The position numbers and the translations under genes were made by a program. Of a stretch of DNA of 64,000 bases, positions 28,301 to 37,509 are shown in pieces. Every line of letters begins with the position of its first letter. Positions within the stretch are counted from its first letter, which is position 1. The notes below the pieces were generated by a model that ran no database searches, was not told where the DNA came from, and worked only from the letters and a program-made list of their open reading frames with translations. Source of the DNA: Phoebastria nigripes (taxonomy: Eukaryota; Chordata; Aves; Procellariiformes; Diomedeidae); NCBI GenBank assembly GCA_035582835.1, contig JAYKAV010000112.1:3623083-3687082 (forward strand), given 5' to 3'.

Positions 28301-31300
28301 AATGCCCTTCAATCACCGTCTTTGAGTTGGGCCCGTATCCTTCACACATACTCCACAAAGGCCAGCAGAAATGTAGCAGATCAAGTATTAATACTAATTC
28401 ATCAATTAATCAATATAAGATTAATAATTTTCCTGAAACAGTGTTGTCTTTTAAAAAAAATATTATATGGCCTTTTTGTAAGAAACCAGAAGTTGTTAAC
28501 TATTTTGGCACTATCAACTTACTGTAACATCTCAGTCTATAGGAGCATTACAGCCTCGTACAGCTTTTCAATTTTCTGAGTCCTCAGATTTCTAAAATCC
28601 CAGCCTAATCAAGATATGGATACAGCACGATGCAGAAACTCCATTGTTTGCACAGGCTGATCCTGTAATGCATGAGAAATCAGTATCGCTGAATACTGAA
28701 TTCTGCGAGGTTCACTTGATTCTAATAGTCAGAGAGTTTTCTTCAGGTACTACTAGCAGTGCACAAAAATACATTTTGCATTATTTAGGAAGACCTGAAA
28801 GATGCTTTGTGACTAAAAGCTTTCTGAGTGGGCTCTGTCCTGTGACACCTGTAGTAGTTAATTTTGCCACTTCTTCTGTTCAATGGGTATACAAATATAT
28901 TAGGGAAGTCAGTGAAAAAATTATGAATTTATTTTCATTGTCATTTTATTTTTATGTTTTCATCAAGCCTGATCCAGCTAATGCTACTGCATTAGTAACA
29001 AAGCACAGTTATAAACCTGAAAATGTTAGAATTATAGATTGGTTGAGTGGAAAAGTAGGTTTTTAAAAAAAACAAAACAAAAGAAAAAAAAAACAAAAAA
29101 CAAACAAACAAACAAACAAAAAACCAAAACCAAACCACCACAGAAAGCATCCACAAAGGGCAGTAGAGACAGCATCTGTACATCTGTGTTTTGGGATTCC
29201 CACACTTTTTATTAAGTTATAAAATTTGGGTAGAATACAGCTCTGCTATTACTGGAGGAAGTTCACAACGATGCCTGCTTTACATGGTGGGAAGAGGAGT
29301 GCTAATGAAGGGCGGGGAGGCTAAATCCTACTCTGCATCTGAATGTACAATTAAAAAGACAAAATTGAACTCCGAGTCACATCTACAACCCTCAAGCCTC
29401 AAGTAGCTGACTACACCAAAAATGGTTTTGTTGCTCCATGCAGCCAACCTGTATCATATCTTAAGGGTCTTTTCCAACCTAAATGATTCTGTGAGTCTAT
29501 GATTTTCCCCTCTCATCTTCTCTTGGATAACAAATAAAGTTCTGGCAAGCACTCAGAGATACCATATTTAGACTACAAAATTAAGGGTTCTTCATGGAAA
29601 ATACCATTTTAGCAATTCACTCTGCTTTATACAGACAGGAATTATAATTTGAGCACCTTAACTAATTACAATTGTGCTCACAATGCTATACAATGAAAGT
29701 GGTCTGTAAGCAGAGAAAATTACTGATCACTTAAGGCTTTATAGACGCAAAAACCAATACCACACTATCAAAAAATACAGCCATAAAAAATCATAAAGTA
29801 CAAACAACCTTTGCTCCTGTCATGTCATTGCATTCTGCTCTAGCTCATGACAGCTTGTTCCAGCAATATAAACTGGGGAGGAGAATGCTACCATTTAACT
29901 TCCTAGGCACAAAAGGATGCAGAAAAGCATCTTTTTGTATTTCAGCTATATCAAAATAGAGGAAATACATGATAGTAAGAAACATGGACATAACTTATGA
30001 ATTATCTCTACCTATCAGCATCCTCTCAAATATAAAGCAAGGCCAGAAACATTTGTAAGTGTTCAAATTCTGTTCAATTCAGCTGAACATAGGGATATGG
30101 AGCTAGTTATCATCAACTCACAGTACTGCTGCTTATGTTTCCTTACAAATCCACAAACACTTTGAAATATGAGAAGGAAGAAAAAGATGGAGTGCTCTCT
30201 GGCAACTTTCTCTGAATAACTATGATAAAGTAGGGTTGCTGGAACAAGTCCCTCAGTGAAAGATGAATGAGCCACAGTGAGACGGGGCGTGTGGCAAGTA
30301 TACCAGTGCCTCACAGTGCTATTCAACGCCTGACAGTCTGCTCCTGTTATAACATGGGAAGTAGCCCACAGGTCTAACAATAGAATATGAACATTCAGTT
30401 GCCTGCCAGCAGGAAGTTATCACCGCCGGCATGACCACAACAGTTTCTCTCCATGCTCAGATTCAAGAGTTTCAAGGAAATTTAGGGCAGCTGGTTCACC
30501 GAGTTATCTCCCTACCACATTCAACTTCATCTAAATGGAATCTCTGCCACCAAGTATCAGTCTGACCATCAGCCTCAGGGTGTTTTTAAGCACCCATATA
30601 AGTGATAGTTTTGTTTAGGAGTAAACGATGTAATTTTGGGTATCTACAAAGAGGCATTTCTAGAAAGTGATTCCCACTCATCCTAAAATTAATCATGCCC
30701 TAGGAGTACCTCTGACAATAAAGACAGCCTAGACGTCTCTATTACAGTCATCACCACCGTTGACACGTCAAAATAGATGAGGCAAATCCCATCTTAATAT
30801 TCTGTTCTCTCTGAAAGAGGCACTCACAACTTTCTCCAGTTATATGCATTGCCCTAGTCTTTACAGAAAGGGAAGAGAACAGATCAGTGGAATTCACAAA
30901 CTACCGTTACCTTCAGTACCTCGCTGAGCATTGAGGACTCAAATTTACAGATAGAATACATAGTATTTGCTCACTCACAATACTACTTTTACTCAGCTTG
31001 GGAAAGAGAAGTTTTTGAAAGACATGATAATATTTACATTTCCTAAGATAACTATTATTTCTGCTTGCCATGAAGCGGTAAGATTTAATTGCTGCTGTTG
31101 ACACATCGTCGATGTCACCACCATCCTCTGAACTGCGATAATGCAACCCCCTTCCAACTGGGATGAAACTTCGCACTAAGACCACTCTAAGCTTCATGCA
31201 GCGCTAAAGACACTTGCGGCAGGCCTTGCAGCACGACCAAAGAATTCAGTTAGACAACTTTTCGGACTGATTAAGTCCCCAACACTGTTTTTGAGTTCCA

Positions 31301-31573
31301 AGTATTTCGGCGATTAATTTAAGATGCTCCTTTCCTCCTTGTTGCCCACAGCGCATACAGCACCAGTACCTGCAACGCCCGCACCCCCTGCGCCCTGCAC
31401 CGCCACCCCCCGCACCACTCGCCCCCGGCCGCTCGGCGCACACCCGCGCCGCGCCCACCCCCCGGGCTCACGGGACAGCCGGGCGGGGCGCCGAGGCGAG
31501 TCCCGCCGGTGTCTACCTTGGGGCGACTCTCCGCTCTCCCCTCCCGGCACCCCGGGGAGCGCTGGGCGCTCAT
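1682..31573 (-). CDS. TSGA10: TSGA10 (testis-specific gene 10), coiled-coil protein, 18 visible exons
   Basis: Coiled-coil protein of the sperm tail and centrosome, a paralogue of CEP135 (family knowledge). I traced 18 exons by AG/GT borders and codon phase: 31573-31517, 27968-27759, 27036-26971, 25554-25354, 24858-24703, 24349-24176, 24001-23924, 21444-21293, 19862-19747, 14691-14537, 13323-13268, 13051-12883, 10686-10576, 9977-9792, 8079-7966, 6330-6128, 5805-5701, 1820-1686. All phases join into one open frame of about 815 codons, rich in Glu, Lys, Gln and Leu with heptad-like spacing. Exons 5-18 align along their length with mammalian TSGA10 as I remember it ([48 protein letters not shown]). 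Exons 1-4 (residues 1-178) resemble the middle of CEP135 and are absent from the 698-residue human protein. One expected exon between 6330 and 7966 was not found. A TAA follows directly if the donor at 1685 is not used; a further 3' exon may lie in or beyond the left edge. Gene identity is certain; the N-terminal joins and the 3' end are inferred. Confidence 0.93.
1686..1820 (-). CDS. TSGA10: TSGA10 exon 18
   Basis: 135 bp; one base completes an arginine, then [11 protein letters not shown] as in human TSGA10, then [19 protein letters not shown] (human SPERAHHRSPDRGLDRSLE). It ends at a consensus GTAAGT donor. The last short human exon (NLCYRDF) was not recognised in 1-1685. Confidence 0.9.
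1821..5700. other. TSGA10: TSGA10 intron 17
   Basis: A 3.9-kb intron with no exon seen. Its part at about 2220-3080 has a higher-complexity, coding-like look with a short open stretch at 2546-2728 (plus) rich in Trp, possibly the remnant of a retroelement. A poly-A run and a TATATA stretch lie at 5022-5081. Confidence 0.45.
5701..5805 (-). CDS. TSGA10: TSGA10 exon 17, GC donor
   Basis: 105 bp containing [10 protein letters not shown] and [17 protein letters not shown]. The frame of the next exon needs this exon to stop after GAAAG, directly before GCAAGT, the classic GC-type 5' splice site. A GT site four bases further on (donor at 5695-5696) would shift the frame, so the GC donor is preferred. 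Confidence 0.88.
6128..6330 (-). CDS. TSGA10: TSGA10 exon 16
   Basis: 203 bp, phase 0 in and phase 2 out. It contains [18 protein letters not shown] and [15 protein letters not shown], aligning with the human [18 protein letters not shown] and EIQLLKEHLCLAENK. The donor is GTGAGT. Confidence 0.92.
6331..7965. other. TSGA10: TSGA10 intron between exons 15 and 16
   Basis: Contains A/G-rich simple sequence at 6374-6412 and a long purine tract at 7287-7596. By homology an additional exon of roughly 95-100 bp (ELCIKLDS region) is expected here, and I do not see it. Confidence 0.5.
7287..7596 (+). repeat. Long purine-rich (G+A) tract with minisatellite units
   Basis: About 310 bp almost without pyrimidines on the plus strand: GGA triplets first, then repeated units of the form AGCAGGGAAAAA and GGGGGAAAGGA, then AAAAGAAAATAAG units. 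The lysine/glycine-rich open frames here are artefacts of base composition. Confidence 0.9.
7966..8079 (-). CDS. TSGA10: TSGA10 exon 15 (3' border uncertain)
   Basis: Thirty-eight codons, phase 0, beginning [15 protein letters not shown] (human HLNAERSYKSQISTL) and ending near VSILA (human VSALA). Two weak GT donors are possible, at 7980 and at 7965, both phase 0; I prefer 7965 because of the VSxLA match. The human sequence that should follow is not found downstream. Confidence 0.78.
8080..9791. other. TSGA10: TSGA10 intron 14
   Basis: AT-rich intron of 1.7 kb. No exon, repeat family or RNA gene recognised. Confidence 0.4.
9792..9977 (-). CDS. TSGA10: TSGA10 exon 14
   Basis: Sixty-two codons, phase 0. 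It contains [12 protein letters not shown] and [18 protein letters not shown], corresponding to the human NWENKARQSEAD and LITAEAEGNRLKEKVDSL. The donor is a strong GTAAGT. Confidence 0.92.
10327..10380. repeat. (CA)n/(TATA)n/(TG)n microsatellite
   Basis: Alternating purine-pyrimidine run in the TSGA10 intron between exons 13 and 14: short CA, then TATATA, then about 12 TG dinucleotides. Confidence 0.9.
10576..10686 (-). CDS. TSGA10: TSGA10 exon 13
   Basis: Thirty-seven codons, phase 0, containing [15 protein letters not shown] and LKGVLKSK, like the human SKKLNDTHNELNDIK and LKNILKSE. TAG acceptor and GTGAGT donor. Confidence 0.92.
10687..12882. other. TSGA10: TSGA10 intron 12
   Basis: A 2.2-kb intron with a (GT)n run at about 11311-11330. 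No coding exon or transposon recognised. Confidence 0.4.
12883..13051 (-). CDS. TSGA10: TSGA10 exon 12
   Basis: 169 bp; one base completes a lysine codon, then 56 codons. It contains [12 protein letters not shown] and IKQENQ, matching TEALIVCEQDV and AKQENQ of human TSGA10. The donor is GTATAT. Confidence 0.92.
13268..13323 (-). CDS. TSGA10: TSGA10 exon 11
   Basis: 56 bp short exon ([17 protein letters not shown]), phase 0 in and phase 2 out, with CAAG acceptor and GTAAGG donor. The surrounding exons need exactly this phase. Confidence 0.87.
13324..14536. other. TSGA10: TSGA10 intron 10
   Basis: AT-rich 1.2-kb intron in which I see nothing specific. Confidence 0.4.
14537..14691 (-). CDS. 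TSGA10: TSGA10 exon 10
   Basis: 155 bp; two bases finish the previous codon, then 51 codons. It contains [13 protein letters not shown] and KEKATLQDC, aligning with NFTRQNIAQREEI and KEKECLQAC of human TSGA10. Confidence 0.92.
14692..19746. other. TSGA10: TSGA10 intron 9 with CR1 insertion
   Basis: A 5-kb intron. It holds a CR1 copy at about 15600-16952, a pyrimidine-rich stretch at about 17880-18600 that gives a long but meaningless open frame, and A/T homopolymer runs. No exon seen. Confidence 0.5.
15600..16952 (+). mobile_element. CR1 LINE, 5'-truncated, degenerate
   Basis: Carries the C-terminal part of the CR1 reverse transcriptase in several frames, with [15 protein letters not shown] and VTSGVPQG followed by LDRLEKGA, all typical of avian CR1. 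It ends with the CR1 3' end (ccttccaacc ... attctgtgattcta). Frameshifts and stops show it is inactive. Left boundary approximate. Confidence 0.9.
19747..19862 (-). CDS. TSGA10: TSGA10 exon 9
   Basis: 116 bp in phase with both neighbours. It contains [15 protein letters not shown] and LDEKI, matching the human LAKKKYELQLTQEKI. CAG acceptor and GTGAGT donor. Confidence 0.92.
19863..21292. other. TSGA10: TSGA10 intron 8
   Basis: AT-rich 1.4-kb intron. No exon or repeat family recognised. Confidence 0.4.
21293..21444 (-). CDS. TSGA10: TSGA10 exon 8
   Basis: 152 bp, begins phase 0 and ends with two bases of a codon. It contains [10 protein letters not shown] and [15 protein letters not shown], corresponding to the human LMKETISTVE and LARKAMDTESELGRQ. 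The donor is a strong GTAAGT. Confidence 0.92.
21445..23923. other. TSGA10: TSGA10 intron 7 with CR1 insertion
   Basis: The exon-8 side is plain AT-rich sequence; the exon-7 side is taken by a reversed CR1 copy. Confidence 0.5.
22763..23880 (-). mobile_element. CR1 LINE 3' fragment, degenerate
   Basis: Reverse complement of a CR1 3' region: from the left, the end of the element (ggaggtctctagtctaaactcctgct region), then the reverse transcriptase C-terminal coding part running right. Its 5' end stops about 44 bp from TSGA10 exon 7. Many stops. Boundaries approximate. Confidence 0.88.
23924..24001 (-). CDS. TSGA10: TSGA10 exon 7
   Basis: Twenty-six codons, phase 0, encoding [19 protein letters not shown], identical over this stretch to human TSGA10 as recalled. 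The donor is GTAAGG. A CR1 LINE ends only about 45 bp downstream in the transcript. Confidence 0.92.
24176..24349 (-). CDS. TSGA10: TSGA10 exon 6
   Basis: Fifty-eight codons, phase 0. It contains AQEEISQLR and [16 protein letters not shown], nearly identical to the human [16 protein letters not shown]. The donor reads GTTTGA, a weak GT site. Confidence 0.9.
24703..24858 (-). CDS. TSGA10: TSGA10 exon 5, YERH region
   Basis: Fifty-two codons, phase 0. [13 protein letters not shown] and LTAERDKI match the region near the N terminus of human TSGA10 (EKYERHLAEIQGN), so this is the first exon with a mammalian TSGA10 counterpart. Confidence 0.9.
25354..25554 (-). CDS. TSGA10: TSGA10 exon 4, SPSRLDTF motif
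   Basis: Sixty-seven codons, phase 0. It contains SPSRLDTF and EEDRDYYK, the hallmark also seen in CEP135 (SPSRLDTF ... EEERDFYK). It is followed by a serine-rich stretch and a GTGAGC donor. Confidence 0.87.
25555..26970. other. TSGA10: TSGA10 intron 3
   Basis: AT-rich intron of 1.4 kb with nothing recognised. One N at about 26721. The next intron (27037-27758) and those at 24350-24702 and 24859-25353 likewise show nothing. Confidence 0.4.
26971..27036 (-). CDS. TSGA10: TSGA10 exon 3
   Basis: Twenty-two codons, phase 0 at both ends, with a TAG acceptor and a GTGAGT donor. The peptide ([17 protein letters not shown]) is a basic coiled-coil stretch linking two CEP135-like exons. Confidence 0.8.
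27759..27968 (-). CDS. TSGA10: TSGA10 exon 2, CEP135-like
   Basis: Seventy in-frame codons between a clean CAG acceptor and a GTATCT donor. It ends in [10 protein letters not shown], close to TADKELGEAK of CEP135, and contains KNDHLCKEL, like KNEKLCQEL there. It has no counterpart in human TSGA10 as I recall that protein. Confidence 0.85.
29064..29120. repeat. (AAAC)n/(A)n simple repeat
   Basis: A-rich run interspersed with C (aaac, caaa units) in TSGA10 intron 1. Confidence 0.85.
29440..29505 (+). mobile_element. CR1 LINE 3' tail
   Basis: Short piece with the CR1 terminal signature (gggtcttttccaacctaa, then atgattctgtga and tctatgatt). Severely 5'-truncated copy. Confidence 0.7.
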
Positions 31574-32010
31574 GGCGGCTGCCCGGGCCGGGTGAGGCAC
31601 CCGCGGCTGCCGCTGCCCGCCCCGCCCGCTCACCCGCCGCCGCGCCCGCTCTCCGCCCCGGCCCAATGGGGGGCTCCCCGCGCGTGCCCTTCGCCCCCGC
31701 CCCTCCGGTCCGCGGGGGGCCCCCCCCGCCCCAACGGCTGCCTCCCTCCGCGTTCCCTGGGCGCCTGGCAACGGCCGGCGGGCTGCCGCGCCCGCCCAAC
31801 CGCCCCTCTCAGCCTGCCAAGCGGGGCTGGGGAGGCAGGAGGCGGCGGCGGACGGCGGGAAGGGACAGCCGTGCGCTGTCGTTTGCCTGCCCGGGGCGCG
31901 CCCCCACGTCTCTGAAGGCTGTCTCCTCAGCCCTGGGGACAGCCCGCGGCCCTCTGCGCCAGCAGGCATCTCCTCGCCTCCCCGCGGCNGCGGTGGGGCG
32001 AAGCTCTCCA
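31365..32010. promoter_or_regulatory. CpG island, TSGA10 promoter
   Basis: Strongly GC- and CpG-rich block surrounded by AT-rich DNA. It contains the TSGA10 start codon at 31573 and extends upstream of it. The long open frames seen here on both strands are a by-product of GC richness. No TATA-like element was needed to explain it; promoter role inferred from position. Confidence 0.75.
31517..31573 (-). CDS. TSGA10: TSGA10 exon 1 (start codon)
   Basis: Nineteen codons beginning MSAQRSPGC. The ATG sits in a strong initiation context (gccgccATGAGC) inside a CpG island, and the exon ends in phase 0 at a GTAGAC donor. The next recognisable coding exon is 3.5 kb away and also phase 0, so the direct join is consistent, but an unseen exon between them cannot be excluded. 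Confidence 0.7.
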
Positions 32011-34639
32011 CAGTGGGAGCACAGCTAAGGCGGGAGGTGGTTCGTCGTCTTCCAGGTAGCTGAGTGAAAGCCTTGGCTAGTCTGGATGGTTGTCAAGCGC
32101 CGAGGAAACCCCGACTCCAGCTCTCCCCCGAAGGAAAAGCTATCCATAACCATTACATTCTCACAATATTGCCCTTCCCCCCGAGGCTGTCCCATTTCCT
32201 TGGGCTGGGAGTCCTGCAGGACAGAAGCCAAGCAGCTGCGATGGACGTACCAACTTCTGGCACAGTACCAGCACAACAGCTTACCTAAGTAGCTCTGTGT
32301 AGCGAGTCTGCAGTCTCTGTACTTTTATTCTCTTTAATCTTACTTTCAAAGACGATCGTAATAGCTGTTGTCCTTACAGGTGTGTATGACTGAAATGCTA
32401 GAGGCCAAACCAAATGAGAGGTTAGAAATAAACCTAAAAAGTCGTTAAAAAACCTGAATCAGAGGCCAAAAAATGTAAGAACATATGCACTGTAAAATTT
32501 TGTACAAAATTATCAGTAAAACTCTTTTTCCATTAATTCTGATATAAATATTTATGAGCACAGTCTTCATAGAAATTTTAATTATTTCTCTCTCTACTTG
32601 TTTTCATCTTGGGGGGTTTTTGAGGAATCAAAATTAAACTTTCAGATATCAGATTTATGACTTACAGCGTAGTTCCTCAATAAACATTACTAAAGTCAAG
32701 AAAAGGCGCTCATATTTCTTTTTAGTTTTAAATACAAATGAATATTGAGTGACTGGTTGCTGCTGTATCTTTTTGAATGGCTTTTTTGTTGCGGGGGGGG
32801 GGGGGGGAAGCTAAGCCAAGCCACTCCTCAAGTGACTTAATGTTCTCTTCAGACCTCCACAGATAAAGAGACTACTTCCTCAAATAATAGTTCAATTCTT
32901 CATGGTTATTTGGGGATGGAGACGGGGAGGTGGGTGAATATCACAGATTGGCATACTCTGACATATGCAATAATACCTCCCATGGTTGGTTTGAGTGGAA
33001 TTCTTTGGTTTTAAAGCACCCTTAACTACCTTTAATTCAAACCTCCCTGGGCCCATCTGCCCACACGCAGCATAGGCCTCACCCCTGATTAATCTGAAAG
33101 CCTCAGAGAAAGACAAGGAAAAGCAGCACAGCAATCCTTACAGGTCAGAAGATTTCAGAGACAAAGCCAAGCAGCCGTGCCTTGTCGGTCCAGCCCCAGG
33201 AGAGAAGACGGGTATTCTAAAACTGCCACAGCTGATCACCCAGGACAGACAGTGAGCTCAGGGAGCTCAGCTTAATGCCTCTACTCTAATTAGGTTCATC
33301 TCTTTCAGAAACTAATATCCAGGGAGACACTTTTACAGATGAAAACTCCAACAATTGCCATACGATCTCTCTGGCTTGACAAGAACAAAACAAGTGTTAG
33401 ANAAGAAAGACTTAATCTTGTGAAAATAGCCTTTCTTTAATTAAACCTTATCTTCTATCCAAAACACGTCTAATTTACATACGTATTTGTAAGATATATG
33501 TGCCAATTGTATTGTCCAGAATAAATATTACCTTTAACATAACACCTGTTTCTTGACAGTGTCAAGCATTAGCTTCGCACATATGATAAACCCCAGTCTG
33601 AACACATTCCTGGTTTTTAATGCTAGGACTAACATATTAACTGGTTTACAAACATTGTAAAGTTAAAGGTATTACAAGTCTAGTTACGCTTTTCTTTATT
33701 CCACTAACAAATTCATATGAAAGAAATGACTTCTTATGTTTTCTTATACCCCAAGATGGGAGTTCTTATTTACAGCACCTCTAGCTGCACTTGTCTTCTT
33801 GGAATAGCACAGACAGGGACGAGAAGACTGGCGCCTTTGAAGAAAGTGATGTGAAAAGGGTAAGGAGGCTGTGTGAATCCTGTGGCTGCTATCGCCTGCT
33901 CGTGTCTGGCATGGATATACACAGCCTTTGAAAGAGGCTGCTGTAGGTAGTCCCAAAGTCAAGCTGAGAAACCAGAGAAAATGTACTCTCTTCCCTGATA
34001 GGCATTAGCACAGATTTTATATTCTGGAGACAGTGCTGGGTAAATAACAGGGGTTTTTTGGCAAGCTGCCACTATTACGCATTCATGGATAGAGCTCACC
34101 TTTTTGGAAATTAGGAGTGAGTAATACCTCTGAAATGTGATCCCCCCCCCCAAAGACAGAGAAGAAATTGGAAGATTTTAACTTCCAGAAAAAGAGCAAG
34201 AGAAACAGTCTTTTTCTTTTCCTCTCCCCATCCTGGATTTCTTATAAGTCTTACTTTCTGATTTTGGTATGGTGGAAATCATCAGAGAAGATTCTGCATT
34301 ATCACGTTTGTCTCCAAAAGAGATGTGAAAAGATAGCACTTCAGGTTTTCATAACTTTATCAAAATTATTCTTCATGAAAATTCATTTTAGGAAATGAAA
34401 AAATTATGTATTTTTAGTTGGCATTGTCCTGGTATGTCTATGNTTTTCTCTGACGTATGGTGAGTTCTCGCTTATATGTTAATGCTGGTTAATGTGCAGA
34501 ACAGTTGCTTTGCTTTTTGTGTACCAAACAAAAATTTGTTGACCAAAGAAAGAATGAAACTCATAGACAGGATTGTTTTCAAAAGCAAAAATAATAATCG
34601 CTATATTTTGCAGATATGTGATTTATAGGATCATAGTTA

Positions 34640-35870
34640 AGACGTAAGAAATTTTAAAAGTCCAGTCCAGAAAGGTTATTATTTAGGTCCAGAGAAGATG
34701 GCATTAGTATAGCTTTGCACTACCTCTCTTCTGTTAACCTCACCCTCCAAAACTCGCAGCTTCCTACATAATGCAGTCCTCACTAGACTGAGTGAAGAGA
34801 GAAATAAATTGTGATGCGTACACTTTACCCGTTGGGAAAGTATCAGATACCACACCTCGAAATTTGGGACAAATTAGGCCAGATATGGAAACATTATAGT
34901 TTGTTCCAAATTACATCGATTGTTGGGGCTTGGGCCGGCATCAAGGATGCNTTTCTGTAACTGAATGCATGGCCTGTTAAGGAGTCAGAAGGACACCAGT
35001 CCTGTTAGCCAATATAACATGGCAGAGATGTTTTCTTGTGTTGATGTTAATTTGATAGACTTGCCCCTTTCCTGTGTTTCCAGCAGAGAAAAAAAAACCC
35101 AATTATTTTAACCTCATTATTAGAGTAGTTGCTGAGCTGGGAAGTTCAAGCAGTTTACATTGACAGCGATGTGGATGCAGTAAAACATGCTTACGGGGTA
35201 GGTGGGCCATGAGACTTGAAACCACAGCAACAGCCTAAGTCTGGCTTATTTACTGGCCCNTGAAAAACAAAGACCTCGAGTTGTTACAAGGAGGTCTTTG
35301 TTCTAAGCTGGTTCTAAGGACTAACAGAAAATGGGGAAAATCTCTCTAAAATGAGTTTGGAAATGTTATATTTCTAAAGACTTTCTATATTTCTAAAAGT
35401 TTGAGATTTATGATGAGAACAGCAGAGCTAAGGTGACCAGAGTACCTCTTACCGCGGAACTCCAGTTGGCAAGCTGGATATTTAAAGTCAAGTCTAGAAA
35501 GGTGTTAGTTGGGTCCACAGGGAAGAAGATGGCAGCTTTGTTATGACTTTGTTCAACTTCTCTTCTGCTAAACAACAAGCCTTCTTCCCTCCTCTTGCCC
35601 CAATCACATCTTCATGCACAATTCAGCTCCTGCTAGAGCAAATGAAGAAAGTAATAAATCCTCTTTAGGCTGCTGCCCGAGGCTCCGCGAAAATTAACAT
35701 CGGCTACGCAGATGGACGTTTGCCTCAGACTTCCATCACAAGAGAGTAGCCCAATGGCTTNGGGATTCCTGCACACAGAGGGCGAGCCCAGAGTTGCATT
35801 CCTGACAGAAATACTGGAATAAGTGTCACTAAGGTAGTTTTTGCTGGATCCTACCATGGGATAACTCTGT
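34640..35870 (+). mobile_element. LTR retroelement remnant, internally deleted
   Basis: Two related segments in direct orientation, about 34650-34815 and 35480-35660, share TTTAAA-like sequence, a stretch with aagatggca and ctcttctg, and an AATAAA signal (34803 and 35653). This is the layout of two diverged LTRs read on the plus strand. Right after the first, at about 34922-34940, is a sequence resembling the tRNA-Pro primer site of gammaretrovirus-like elements, with mismatches. Only about 0.5 kb lies between the LTRs, so no coding capacity remains. Outer boundaries are not fixed. Confidence 0.55.
35266..35302. repeat. Perfect 12-bp inverted repeat (hairpin)
   Basis: Arms AACAAAGACCTC and GAGGTCTTTGTT match perfectly around a 13-base loop. 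It lies in the internal part of the LTR remnant. Confidence 0.85.
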
Positions 35871-37509
35871 ATTCTGAGATTTTATGTGTCTCTCTCAGGA
35901 TCTCCTGCTGGCTTATAATGTAACATCATCCTGTTTATAAAGTCATACTTTTTGCTTATTGCCAGAATATTTCTAATTATCTTGCTGTGTTTGTCTTCAA
36001 CAATAGCCACTTTTCAGGAAAGGTATTTATTGCTCCATGTCTATTTTATCCTTCAGCGCATCAGAAACAGACCCACGGCACTTTTATCTGTCCACCTCGT
36101 ATTCTGCACACTTTACATTTTTAGTAAATTCTGGTTCTAATTAAAGGAACAGAGAGTTGCCTTCGTTAGGCTCACAGTTTTCAACTTGAAAAGCCCAAGT
36201 GTGTAACAACTCACAGTATGTTTTTAGTGACACCCCGTGGCAAAAATGAAGAAATGACACATTACAAATTTCCAAGAGTTAAGTGCCAAAACAGAAACAA
36301 ATGGTCCCCCATTTTGTTTTTTATTAACATCAGAAGTCCCACAAGACGCATTTCACTTCCTCTGGCCACTGTTACAGTGCCCAGGTTCACTTTTGCATTC
36401 TGCCAACTGCCTCAAAAGCTGATCTTCCAATATTTGGAACACTAAATCAACACATTTTTATGGACAAATTCCACATGCTTTTTACCCTATGCATTACAGA
36501 ATAGTTCACCCCAGTGAAAAGTTATCACCAGTCTAGTTTAGCAACAAGTTATGCCCATTTCAAACTGCTTAAAAGAATTACCAACTTTTTTTTTTTTTTT
36601 TTTAATGTGATAATACAACCTGCCGAGTGCTGGGGCACACATCGCATCAGGCTTTTAGTCTGTTTCTCCCACTAATCACCACCAGCACACATGGGGTGAT
36701 GGTTTGTTACATTTTGCTCACCCTACTACACCCACGTTTCTTTTAAGAGTTTGGTCAGAAACTGTCATACTCTTAATGATCCAGTTCTTCAGTAGGAAAC
36801 AACCCCAAGCTCACATCTTTAACCTCCGAAGCCTTTCACCCTTTATCCACCTTCTTTTCTCCTTCACCTTTCAGGGAATATAGCTGTTCTAGTACTGTTT
36901 CTTCAGTCAGAAGGTAAAGGCAATTCAGGCCCCATCATAAAAGAGTTTTCTTTATTGGTAAAGCAAACATATGAACACCCCATACCCAAAGCCAAACTGC
37001 TTCCTCAAATAATTTCACTGTTTCACCTGAATAAGGATATTGACTTGGTGTTTCTTCCTAAGCCACCTATTCCTAGAACTGGAAAGAAGAAAAATTACCT
37101 GTAACTGTTCCACTTCAAGAGGAATAGTCTATGTCAGTTATCACAACCCACTGCCCCACCCTTTTTCTCTACAATTCCTTCATGTCTTGGGACTCCAATA
37201 TTAAGGAGGAATGAGAAATAAAAGCATGCAATGTACCCTTTATGAATATATGTACACCAGCAAGCGGTATATAGCACATACTTGCCCATATAGATACTAC
37301 TGTGGATAAAAACTTCAACTAGTAGTGCTGAGCATTGGCCCACAGAGTAATTTTAAATACAGACAACAGCTCTTGAAGAAGAGTTATAGCCAAGGTCCGG
37401 TAGACTTTAAGAATGGCTTAAATCAGTGCAAATCTGAAGACAATCTGCTGCACACAATACATCTTTAATTATCTAGTCTTTGATCACTTCCAGCTTGTTA
37501 ATGAATTAT

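Larger units (their letters stand above)
27969..31516. other. TSGA10: TSGA10 intron 1
   Basis: A 3.5-kb first intron. It contains an AAAC-type simple repeat at about 29064-29120 and a short CR1 tail at about 29440-29505. I looked for an additional CEP135-like exon on the minus strand and found none. Confidence 0.45.

Noticed and set aside
28644..29066. 140-codon plus-strand frame
   Set aside because: No recognisable motif, no splice or promoter context, opposite strand inside TSGA10 intron 1.
31314..32028. Several long frames (161-234 codons) on both strands
   Set aside because: CpG-island artefacts: Gly/Arg/Pro/Ala composition. Only the 19-codon exon starting at 31573 has correct splice phase.
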